DNA of 58,077 nucleotides from an uncultured Winogradskyella sp. (GTDB lineage: Bacteria > Bacteroidota > Bacteroidia > Flavobacteriales > Flavobacteriaceae): NCBI RefSeq assembly GCF_937958655.1, contig NZ_CALGNH010000024.1, forward strand, positions 1-58,077, given 5' to 3'. Below the pieces are notes generated by a model. That model saw only the letters and a list, made by a program, of their open reading frames with translations, was not told the DNA's origin and searched no databases. Below are positions 24,394 to 31,593 of this stretch, piece by piece (the first letter of the stretch is position 1; each line of letters begins with the position of its first letter). The translations under genes and the position numbers were made by a program.

Positions 24394-25442
24394 TATACTA
24401 TAGCTTTTACAACTGCTTTTGGTGATTCTTTACGTGTACCATCAAAACCATTGATACCGCTTACCGTTGTATATTTTAAAACAAATTTCTTATTAGGATT
24501 TAATCTTTTATAGGCTGATTGACACATTAATGTGGCCTCGTGGAATCCACATAGAATGAGTTTTAATTTACCTTCATACGTATTAACATCTCCGATGGCA
24601 TAAATCCCAGGGATATTGGTTTGATAATCTAGGGTATCTACCTTTATTGCATTCTTTTCTATCTCTAATCCCCAATTGCCTATTGGCCCTAATTTTGGTG
24701 ATAAGCCAAAAAGTGGAATAAAAGCATCTGCCTCTAAGGTTTGAGTTTCCCCATCTCGAGTAACAGACACACCTTCTATTTTATCTTCACCATGTAAAGC
24801 CGTCACCTCTGCTGGTGTTATTAAGTTTATTTTGTTTAATAACTTAAGTTCTTGTACACGTTCTACAGAATCTAAAGCACCTCTAAACTCATTTCTTCTA
24901 TGCACTAGAGTTACCTCTGAGGCGACATCGGCTAAAAATATACTCCAATCTAATGCAGAATCCCCTCCACCTGCAATCACTACTTTTTTATCTCTATACA
25001 CTTCTGGATCTTTAATAAAGTAAGCTACGCCTCTGTCTTCGTACTTTTCTATATTTTCTAACTGTGGCTTTCTTGGTTCAAAACTACCCAAACCACCTGC
25101 TATAGCAATAATTGGAGCATGGTGTTGTGTTCCTTTGTTTGTGGTTACTATAAAACTACCATCCTCTTGTTTTTCTATAGTTTCAGCACGCTCACCTAAT
25201 GTAAATCCTGGCTGAAATTGCTTACCCTGTTCTAATAAATTAGCGGTTAAATCTCCTGCTAATATTTCTGGAAAACCAGGAATATCATAGATTGGTTTCT
25301 TTGGGTATAACTCCGAACACTGACCACCTGCCTGTGGCAATGCATCTATTAAATGACACTTTAATTTTAATAAACCTGCTTCAAAAACGGTAAACAATCC
25401 TGTTGGTCCTGCGCCTATTATTAATATATCTGTTTTTATCAT
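24393..25442 (-). CDS. Thioredoxin-reductase-like ferredoxin-NADP+ reductase
   Basis: FAD- and NAD(P)-binding oxidoreductase of 349 residues. FAD motif GAGPTGLFTVFEAG at ~8-21, NADP motif GGGDSALDWSIFLA near 158-171, and C-terminal IPGIYAIGDVNTYEG. It lacks the CxxC redox pair of thioredoxin reductases, which marks the ferredoxin-NADP+ reductase (type 2, bacterial/TrxR-like) group. Gene overlaps of one base on both sides bind it to the ferredoxin and precorrin-2 dehydrogenase genes, so it presumably loads electrons for sulfite reduction. Confidence 0.9.
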   Translation of the reverse strand: MIKTDILIIGAGPTGLFTVFEAGLLKLKCHLIDALPQAGGQCSELYPKKPIYDIPGFPEILAGDLTANLLEQGKQFQPGFTLGERAETIEKQEDGSFIVTTNKGTQHHAPIIAIAGGLGSFEPRKPQLENIEKYEDRGVAYFIKDPEVYRDKKVVIAGGGDSALDWSIFLADVASEVTLVHRRNEFRGALDSVERVQELKLLNKINLITPAEVTALHGEDKIEGVSVTRDGETQTLEADAFIPLFGLSPKLGPIGNWGLEIEKNAIKVDTLDYQTNIPGIYAIGDVNTYEGKLKLILCGFHEATLMCQSAYKRLNPNKKFVLKYTTVSGINGFDGTRKESPKAVVKAIV

Positions 25443-26023
25443 TATTTTATTTTTTCTACTAATCCTTTAGTAAATTCATTTAATTGTTCAACTTTTTCTT
25501 CAAAATCTCCTTTTATCGTTTTTCTATATTCATTGAGATTTTTTACTAAATCATCTATATTCTCTGGAATGACGTCTTCAAAAAATTGTCGTAATCGTTT
25601 TGCTGTTGTTGGTGATTTTCCGTTGGTAGAAATGGCCACCTTTACATTGCCTTTGGTAACAATACCTCCCATATAAAAATCGCAATATGGAGGGTTATCC
25701 GCAACATTAACTAATTTAGCCTCTGCTCTGCAATCTGCCCAAACTTGAACATTAACCTCAGGAATATCTGTTGTGGCAACAACCATATGCCTTCCATTTA
25801 TATACGCTTTTTTATAATTATCTTTTATTAAAGTAACGCAACCTTTTTTTGCCAAGGCAATGGTACCTTCTCTAAAAAATGGTGCTACCATAAGCACATG
25901 CGCATCTGGACTAGATTTTAATAAAAACGTTAACTTTTCCTCTGCCACAAAGCCACCACCAACGATTAAAATATTAAGGTTTTTTGTTTTTAGAAATATG
26001 GGATACAGATTATTTCTATCCAT
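25442..26023 (-). CDS. Precorrin-2 dehydrogenase / sirohydrochlorin ferrochelatase (CysG N-terminal type)
   Basis: 193-residue protein with the Rossmann motif NILIVGGGFVAEEKL (13-27) and the VNVADNPPYCDFYMGGIVTKGNVKVAISTNGKSPTTAKRLR segment of the Met8p/CysG-N family. It oxidises precorrin-2 to sirohydrochlorin and inserts iron to give siroheme. The next gene upstream supplies precorrin-2; a sulfite reductase gene is further upstream. The split arrangement (separate methyltransferase and dehydrogenase) differs from the fused enterobacterial CysG. Confidence 0.93.
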   Translation of the reverse strand: MDRNNLYPIFLKTKNLNILIVGGGFVAEEKLTFLLKSSPDAHVLMVAPFFREGTIALAKKGCVTLIKDNYKKAYINGRHMVVATTDIPEVNVQVWADCRAEAKLVNVADNPPYCDFYMGGIVTKGNVKVAISTNGKSPTTAKRLRQFFEDVIPENIDDLVKNLNEYRKTIKGDFEEKVEQLNEFTKGLVEKIK

Positions 26024-26025
26024 AA

Positions 26026-26805
26026 TTATGCTATTTCTCCATTAGAGCTTTGAATTGCTAAATCAGCTTTTGCATATATATCACTTAAATCTACACGTTG
26101 ATTTACAACGTCTCCTATAATAATAATTGCCGGATTTGATAACGCTTTTGCTTTAACTACAGCTTCAATGGTATTTATGGTTCCGATACCTACTTTTTCG
26201 TTAGCTCTTGTACCATTCTGAATAACGGCAACAGCAGTTTTTCCTTTACCTTGTTTTTTAAAGGTTTTTACTATTTCTAGTAGTTTAGCCATACCCATTA
26301 AAATCACAACTGTAGCTGTTGATTTTGCAGCCAATGCAATATCACTAGACATTTTATGTGATTTTGTTGTCCCTGTAATGACCCAAAAACTTTCTGAGGC
26401 ATTACGTTTGGTTAAGGCTATGCCGTGGTAGGCAGGTACTGCAGCAGATGATGAAATACCAGGCACTACCGCTACTTCAATAGCATAGTCTTTAGCATAC
26501 TCTAATTCTTCTGCGCCACGACCAAATATAAAAGGATCTCCACCTTTAAGACGAACCACATGACCACAACGTAATGCGCGCTCAACTATTAACTCGTTTA
26601 TTTGATTTTGCTGGTACGAATAACATCCACGTCGTTTACCTACAAAAATCTTCTCAGCTTTACGAGAGGCATATTGCAATAGTTCTTCATTTACAAGCGC
26701 ATCATAAAGAATTACATCTGCAGATTTTATAGCTTTTATAGCTTTTAATGTGATTAGATCCACATCACCTGGTCCTGCTCCTACTACGGTTAATCTTGGT
26801 GTCAT
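26026..26805 (-). CDS. cobA: Uroporphyrinogen-III C-methyltransferase
   Basis: SAM-dependent methyltransferase making precorrin-2. Motifs of the family: VGAGPGDVDLITLKAIKAI (7-25), VILYDALVNEELL, RRGCYSYQQNQINELIVERA, RLKGGDPFIFGRGAEEL, VVPGISSSAAVPAYHGIALTKR. The length of 259 is standard. It serves siroheme production here since no cobalamin-synthesis genes are nearby. The stop is two bases from the next gene. Confidence 0.95.
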   Translation of the reverse strand: MTPRLTVVGAGPGDVDLITLKAIKAIKSADVILYDALVNEELLQYASRKAEKIFVGKRRGCYSYQQNQINELIVERALRCGHVVRLKGGDPFIFGRGAEELEYAKDYAIEVAVVPGISSSAAVPAYHGIALTKRNASESFWVITGTTKSHKMSSDIALAAKSTATVVILMGMAKLLEIVKTFKKQGKGKTAVAVIQNGTRANEKVGIGTINTIEAVVKAKALSNPAIIIIGDVVNQRVDLSDIYAKADLAIQSSNGEIA

Positions 26806-26861
26806 ATTCTTAATTTTTAATCACTTATAGAGATTTAAACATTTTGTATGCCAAGGCAACA

Positions 26862-28952
26862 CTAGTCATTTGAAACATCAGCTTCTCTAAAAGCTTTTAC
26901 TTTTTCTAAAAATTGTTCAGCAGCCTTTATATAACTCACTGCAAAATCTTTAGTTGGCGGAAATTTCTTAATTTGATAAATGATATCAGAAAATGAACTT
27001 CCTAAATCTATACGTTTCGTTTCTACAAAACCTTCATCAAATTGTTTAATTATACCTGCCTGCGTATTTGTTTTTATATTTTCTGAAAGTAATATAGCCT
27101 TTGCCGAATTTACCATAGAGCGGTAAGCTTCGTATATAGCACCAGAGTAAACTTCATTCCCAAAGGCTTCTTTAGCATCTGCTATTTTCTCTTCACTCTC
27201 TAAGAAAAGTGTTGCAATTAAATCTACAATGACACCTGCACATTCTCCTACACCAATAGCTTTTACATATTCTTCTTCCGTTCCCCAATCAATGAAATCT
27301 TGCTGTGTCAAATTGTCTGTTGAAGATAAATCTGTAAGTAGTTGATAAAAGTACTTTTCGCCCTGCGCTTTATAATATTCAACAAAAGGTATTGCATTAG
27401 CATTAGCTTCGTAATCATTTAAAATACGGCGCAAAGCCTCTGGTCCTCTACGACTCGGGATTTTAACTACTTTATCTGCAAAATAAGCGTTACCGTCACC
27501 TAAGTTTCCACCGCCTAAAAGTACTTGCAGTGCAGGTGCTACTAATTTATCTTTTGTACGGATAGACATCCCTTGAAAACCAATATTGGCCATATTATGC
27601 TGACCACACGCATTCATACAACCACTAATTTTAATCACTAAATCTTTATTCTCTAAATATTGAGGATACTCGGTTTTTATAACACGCTCTAACTCTTCTG
27701 CAATACCTGTACTACTTGCTATTCCTAAATTACAGGTATCCGTACCTGGGCAAGCGGTAATATCTACCGCTTTATTGTAACCCGCTTCAACAAAACCTAG
27801 TTTTTCTAATTCAGAATAGAAAAAAGGAAGTGATTCTTCTTTAACAAAGGGTATTAAAATATTTTGACGTAAGCTTAATCTTATTTCTCCAGCAGCGTAT
27901 TGTTCAACTAAATCTGCTAATAATCTTGCTTTATCGGTATAAAAATCTCCTAATAAAACTTTAATTCCTATAGCAAAATAACCGTCTTGTTTTTGTGGGA
28001 TGACATTTGTTGATTTCCATAGGTTATAGGCTTCCTTATTCTGAATTTTAACCTCAGGTGCAGCAGTAGACACGGGCTTTGAAGCAGAGTAATTAGATTC
28101 ATCTATCTCTACCGTTTTATATTCAATAGCATTTTGCTCTTCTTCAACAAGTTTTACAAATGCCTCTAAACCAATATCCTTTAATAAAAATTTTAATCTG
28201 GCCTTAGCTCTACTTTTGCGTTCTCCATAACGATCAAAAACTCTCAAGACTCCTTCCATTAGAGGAATAATCTTATTTGACGGTAAAAATTCGTAGAACA
28301 AATCAGCATGCCTTGGCTGGGATCCTAAACCACCACCTAACATCACCTTAAAGCCTTTTACACCATCTTTTATTTTAGCAATAAAGCCTAAATCGTGCAT
28401 GTAAGACAATCCTGTATCCTCATCAGAGGCTGAGAAAGACACCTTAAATTTCCTCCCCATTTCTTGGCAAATGGCATTTCTTAAAAAGAATTTAAATAAA
28501 GCATCTGCATACGGAGAAACATCAAATGGTTCGTTAACATCGATACCTGCCGTTTCACTAGCGGTTACATTTCTTACTGTATTACCACAAGCCTCTCTTA
28601 GCGTTACGTTATCGCGCTCTAATTCTGCCCAAAGTTCTGGTGTGCGATTTAGATCTACATAATGAATTTGAATATCTTGCCGTGTTGTAATATGCAATCT
28701 ACTTCTAGAATATTCATCGGACACCTCTGCAATACGACGTAATTGGTGACTCAATACTTTACCATACGGTAATTTAATACGAATCATCTGAACACCTTCT
28801 TGGCGCTGTCCATAGACACCTCTTGCCAATCTTAGGCTTCGGAATTTTTCTTCATCTATTTTACCATTACGAAAAAGCTCAATTTTATTGGCTAACTCAA
28901 TAATATCCTTTTCTACTACCGGATTCTCAAATTCTGTTCTAAAACTTCTCAT
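26862..28952 (-). CDS. Siroheme-dependent sulfite (or nitrite) reductase, ferredoxin type
   Basis: 696 residues with two ferrodoxin-like halves. Siroheme-[4Fe-4S] ligands are seen in ACPGTDTCNLGIA (C-x5-C) and KISGCMNACGQH (C-x3-C). An extra C-terminal ~150-residue helical region (LTDLSSTDNLTQQDFIDWGTEEEYVKAIG...) is longer than in E. coli CysI and is HEPN-like. In a cysH-siroheme-ferredoxin operon, sulfite is the likely substrate; nitrite reduction cannot be excluded from the sequence. Followed by cobA after a 56-base gap. Confidence 0.9.
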   Translation of the reverse strand: MRSFRTEFENPVVEKDIIELANKIELFRNGKIDEEKFRSLRLARGVYGQRQEGVQMIRIKLPYGKVLSHQLRRIAEVSDEYSRSRLHITTRQDIQIHYVDLNRTPELWAELERDNVTLREACGNTVRNVTASETAGIDVNEPFDVSPYADALFKFFLRNAICQEMGRKFKVSFSASDEDTGLSYMHDLGFIAKIKDGVKGFKVMLGGGLGSQPRHADLFYEFLPSNKIIPLMEGVLRVFDRYGERKSRAKARLKFLLKDIGLEAFVKLVEEEQNAIEYKTVEIDESNYSASKPVSTAAPEVKIQNKEAYNLWKSTNVIPQKQDGYFAIGIKVLLGDFYTDKARLLADLVEQYAAGEIRLSLRQNILIPFVKEESLPFFYSELEKLGFVEAGYNKAVDITACPGTDTCNLGIASSTGIAEELERVIKTEYPQYLENKDLVIKISGCMNACGQHNMANIGFQGMSIRTKDKLVAPALQVLLGGGNLGDGNAYFADKVVKIPSRRGPEALRRILNDYEANANAIPFVEYYKAQGEKYFYQLLTDLSSTDNLTQQDFIDWGTEEEYVKAIGVGECAGVIVDLIATLFLESEEKIADAKEAFGNEVYSGAIYEAYRSMVNSAKAILLSENIKTNTQAGIIKQFDEGFVETKRIDLGSSFSDIIYQIKKFPPTKDFAVSYIKAAEQFLEKVKAFREADVSND

Positions 28953-28961
28953 AGCTCTTAA

Positions 28962-29582
28962 TTATTCAAAATGAATACCACATTCTCTGTTAAGTAATGC
29001 TTTTATAGGATCAAAATAATGTACGTTTTTTGCTAATTCATTGTCCTCTATATAGGTATCTAAATCTTCGTCACTGCAGTAATAAAAGGGACTCACTTTT
29101 AAAATACCATCTTTACTGTAGCTTAAAATATCTTTCTTATCTCTATATTCTGTTTGCCTTACTCTAATATTTGTAAACCAGATATCCGGATTTTGCTCTT
29201 TTAACGCTCTTCTAAAAGGCTCTAACTTTACGGCCTCAGAAAACTCAGTATGATTATCGTCTTCTAAACTCGGCAAACCAATCTTAGCATCAATCTCTTC
29301 TTTAGAATATAGCGACTGGTATTTAACAATATTAAGATTGTACTTGTTTATTAGACTTGAAGCATGCTCGTAAGTACTTGGTTGATTATATAATGTATCG
29401 CACCATACTACACGTATATCTTTGTCGATTTTAGCCATGGTACTTAACAACACTGAGGAATAAATTCCAAAACTGGTAGTTACTATATAATTGTCTGATA
29501 ATTGCACTGCCCATTGCGCAATTTCAACTGGTGTTTTATCTTTTAATTCTTTATTCCAAAAATCAATATCAATATTTATCAT
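28962..29582 (-). CDS. cysH: Phosphoadenylyl-sulfate (PAPS) reductase family protein
   Basis: 206 residues with the PP-loop-type N-terminus (NYIVTTSFGIYSSVLLSTMA) and the invariant C-terminal RECGIHFE, whose cysteine forms the S-sulfo intermediate. The Cys-Cys and C-x2-C pairs that bind the [4Fe-4S] cluster of APS reductases are absent, so it is of the cluster-free PAPS type. It is about 40 residues shorter than E. coli CysH. Reduces PAPS to sulfite for the adjacent sulfite reductase. It overlaps the upstream DUF2061 gene by 14 bases. Confidence 0.9.
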   Translation of the reverse strand: MINIDIDFWNKELKDKTPVEIAQWAVQLSDNYIVTTSFGIYSSVLLSTMAKIDKDIRVVWCDTLYNQPSTYEHASSLINKYNLNIVKYQSLYSKEEIDAKIGLPSLEDDNHTEFSEAVKLEPFRRALKEQNPDIWFTNIRVRQTEYRDKKDILSYSKDGILKVSPFYYCSDEDLDTYIEDNELAKNVHYFDPIKALLNRECGIHFE

Positions 29583-29838
29583 TTTCCCATTTTATTGTAT
29601 TCCACGTGCGCTCATTAAAAAAGTAAAGTTCCATTTTTGAAACCAGCTCTATACCTCGTATATAAAATACCAATGCCATTGTACCTGTTATAATATAAGA
29701 TACTGCAACTGTAGTTATAGTACCAACTGTTCTCCAGCTTATAATTTCACCTAAACTTTGTCTTATATTTTCTTTGGAAGAGCGTTCGATCTCCTTTAGT
29801 TTTCCTTTATTTAATTCTACTCTAATTGTTGCTCCCAC
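29569..29838 (-). CDS. DUF2061 small membrane protein
   Basis: 89 residues, with ISWRTVGTITTVAVSYIITGTMALVFYIRG at ~33-62. This is the R-T-x-D/V-T-x..G DUF2061 pattern with two close membrane segments. The family is often next to sulfate-assimilation genes in Bacteroidota, and here it opens the cysH operon. A role in sulfate or sulfite handling at the membrane is inference only. The operator-like palindrome at 29862-29887 lies 24 bases upstream. Confidence 0.75.
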   Translation of the reverse strand: MGATIRVELNKGKLKEIERSSKENIRQSLGEIISWRTVGTITTVAVSYIITGTMALVFYIRGIELVSKMELYFFNERTWNTIKWENDKY

Positions 29839-29861
29839 GCTTATAATTTATTATAAATCTT

Positions 29862-29887
29862 TAATTCCTATCGGAATACTAGGATTA
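29862..29887 (-). promoter_or_regulatory. Candidate Rrf2-family operator of the cysH operon
   Basis: TAATTCCTA and TAGGATTA flank a nine-base centre. Nested within is a perfect ATTCC-TATC-GGAAT palindrome at 29864-29877. It overlaps the expected start site of the promoter at 29893-29900, an ideal spot for repression. Rrf2 regulators of cysteine metabolism such as CymR bind A/T-rich sites containing GGAAT; that similarity is from memory. Confidence 0.6.
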
Positions 29888-29892
29888 TTGTA

Positions 29893-29900
29893 CAAACGTA
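29893..29900 (-). promoter_or_regulatory. -7 box of the cysH operon promoter
   Basis: An exact TACGTTTG (TAnnTTTG) on the minus strand. No TTG occurs at the normal distance; the nearest is ~25 bases upstream. The start site would fall at about 29886, inside the palindrome. Confidence 0.5.
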
Positions 29901-29948
29901 CACAAACTTTTTTAAAAACACCTCACAAAAAACTAAAAATATATGTTA

Positions 29949-30359
29949 TTAATTTGATAAATCTGCCAATGTAGTATTTCTAAAAATATTAAGAGTTTGA
30001 TCTCGTACTTTAAGCATAATGGTGTGTACTGCACAAGTATTTTCATCTGGGCAGTCGTCGCACTTTTCGTAGAAATTAAGACTTACACAAGGCACCATTG
30101 CAATTGGCCCCTCTAGAAGGCGCATTACTGAGGTCATCGGAATTTCATTAGGTTCTTTTAATAGGTAATAGCCACCTTTTTTACCTTTTTTAGATCCTAA
30201 AATTCCATTTTTTCTTAGCGTTAATAGTATGCTTTCTAAAAACTTTCTTGAAATATTTTCTGATTTTGAAATATCAGAAATCTGAACTGGATGGCGATCT
30301 TCTTGCTTGGCCAAATAAACCAATGCCTTTATTCCGTATTTTGTTTTCTTTGAAAGCAT
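29949..30359 (-). CDS. Rrf2-family transcriptional regulator
   Basis: 136 residues with the Rrf2 winged helix (MLSKKTKYGIKALVYLAKQ, ISDISKSENISRKFLESILLTLRKNGILGSKKGKKGGYYLLK). The C-terminal cysteine cluster CVSLNFYEKCDDCPDENTC resembles the Fe-S-binding cysteines of IscR and NsrR-like members. It lies directly upstream of the sulfur operon on the same strand, so it probably senses sulfur or cluster status and controls that operon through the palindrome at 29862-29887. A TAGATTTG box lies only four bases before its ATG, hinting at a very short or absent 5' leader. Confidence 0.9.
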   Translation of the reverse strand: MLSKKTKYGIKALVYLAKQEDRHPVQISDISKSENISRKFLESILLTLRKNGILGSKKGKKGGYYLLKEPNEIPMTSVMRLLEGPIAMVPCVSLNFYEKCDDCPDENTCAVHTIMLKVRDQTLNIFRNTTLADLSN

Positions 30360-30432
30360 ACTACAAATCTAAGTTTTTTTAAAACTCTAATTGTGCTTTG
30401 CTTACAATAACTTCATAGGTTTAAATACAAGA

Positions 30433-31389
30433 TTAAAAAATGGCCTCAGCAATAGATTTAATATTATCGCTTTTTCCCATAGAATAGTAATGCAGCACTG
30501 GTATACCAGATTTCTGAAGTTCTTTTGATTGCGAAATACACCACTCAATACCAATTTCTCTCACCGCTTTATTGTCTTTACATTTTACCACCTCAATGAT
30601 AAGATCTTCTGGTAAATCAACATGAAAACGGTGCGGAATTAAATTCAATTGCTTTTTAGTGGCTATAGGCTTTAAACCAGGAATAATAGGTACTGTGATA
30701 CCCTCCTTTCTACACTTATCTACAAAATTGAAATACTTTTCATTATCAAAAAACATCTGAGTAACAATATAAGTGGCACCATTTTTTATTTTCTTTTTTA
30801 AGAAATGAATATCACTTTCTAAACTTGGTGCCTCCATATGCTTTTCAGGGTAAGCCGCTGTTCCTATACAGAAATTTGTTTTAGATGTATTTTGTAATTC
30901 CTCATCTAAATACTTTCCGTTATTTAAATCTTTTATTTGAGAAATTAATTCGCTTGCATAGGCGTGCCCTTCTTTTTCTGGCTTAAAATAAGTTTCACTC
31001 TTAACAGCATCTCCACGTAATGCCATAACATTATCAATGTCTAAAAAGTCTAAATCTACCAAGAAGTTCTCAGTATCCTCTTTAGTAAAGCCACCACATA
31101 AAATATGCGGTATGGCATCCACACCATATTTATTCTGTATGGCAGCGCAAATCCCAACCGTACCAGGACGTTTTTTTACCACTTGTTTTTTTAACAATCC
31201 GTTTTCTACTTCTTTAAACACATACTCTTCCCTATGATAAGTGACGTCAATAAACGGAGGTTTAAATTCCATTAAAGGATCTATATTATCAAAAATAGAT
31301 TGAATATGTTGTCCTTTTAAAGGTGGTAAAATTTCAAATGTAAATTGTGTTTTACCGTTTGCGTTTTCTATATGTTCTGTTACTTTCAT
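30433..31389 (-). CDS. metF: Methylenetetrahydrofolate reductase
   Basis: FAD-dependent reductase that makes 5-methyl-THF, the methyl donor for MetH. 318 residues with FEILPPLKG near the N-terminus (the Glu of FExxPP acts in proton transfer), HILCGGFTKEDTENFL, VMALRGDAVKSE, FCIGTAAYPEKH and MFFDNEKYFNFVDKCR. Last gene of the methionine operon, 204 bases after metH. That gap contains two dispersed palindromes, so it might also be transcribed separately. Confidence 0.96.
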   Translation of the reverse strand: MKVTEHIENANGKTQFTFEILPPLKGQHIQSIFDNIDPLMEFKPPFIDVTYHREEYVFKEVENGLLKKQVVKKRPGTVGICAAIQNKYGVDAIPHILCGGFTKEDTENFLVDLDFLDIDNVMALRGDAVKSETYFKPEKEGHAYASELISQIKDLNNGKYLDEELQNTSKTNFCIGTAAYPEKHMEAPSLESDIHFLKKKIKNGATYIVTQMFFDNEKYFNFVDKCRKEGITVPIIPGLKPIATKKQLNLIPHRFHVDLPEDLIIEVVKCKDNKAVREIGIEWCISQSKELQKSGIPVLHYYSMGKSDNIKSIAEAIF

Positions 31390-31392
31390 TTT

Positions 31393-31412
31393 ATGCCTGC
31401 GAAAGCAGGTAT
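31393..31412. repeat. Palindrome CCTGC-gaaa-GCAGG
   Basis: Short inverted repeat just upstream of metF, related to the one at 1949-1968. Confidence 0.6.
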
Positions 31413-31450
31413 CTTTTAAATTAATATTTATTTATAGCGTTACTTTTTAC

Positions 31451-31487
31451 GCATACCTACAAGGTTTTAGAAACCTTGCAGGTATGC
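31451..31487. repeat. Long palindrome GCATACCTacAAGGTTT...
   Basis: Arms of 17 bases with one mismatch around a TAG loop, in the metH-metF gap. Same family as 14442-14470. The hairpin would be very stable, but lacks a T-run on the minus strand. It may act as an mRNA-stability or transcription-pausing element between metH and metF. Confidence 0.8.
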
Positions 31488-31593
31488 AAAAAGCCAGGCT
31501 TTCCATTCCTTTATATCCCTAAATAGAACTGTTTTAATTTTAATAATTTTATTTCTTTCACATTTTAGAACGAGTTCTTTCCTTCTGGGAAGG

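Noticed and set aside
31451..31487. Long hairpin as a metH terminator
   Set aside because: No T-run on the minus strand, and it belongs to a dispersed repeat family also seen near dtd.
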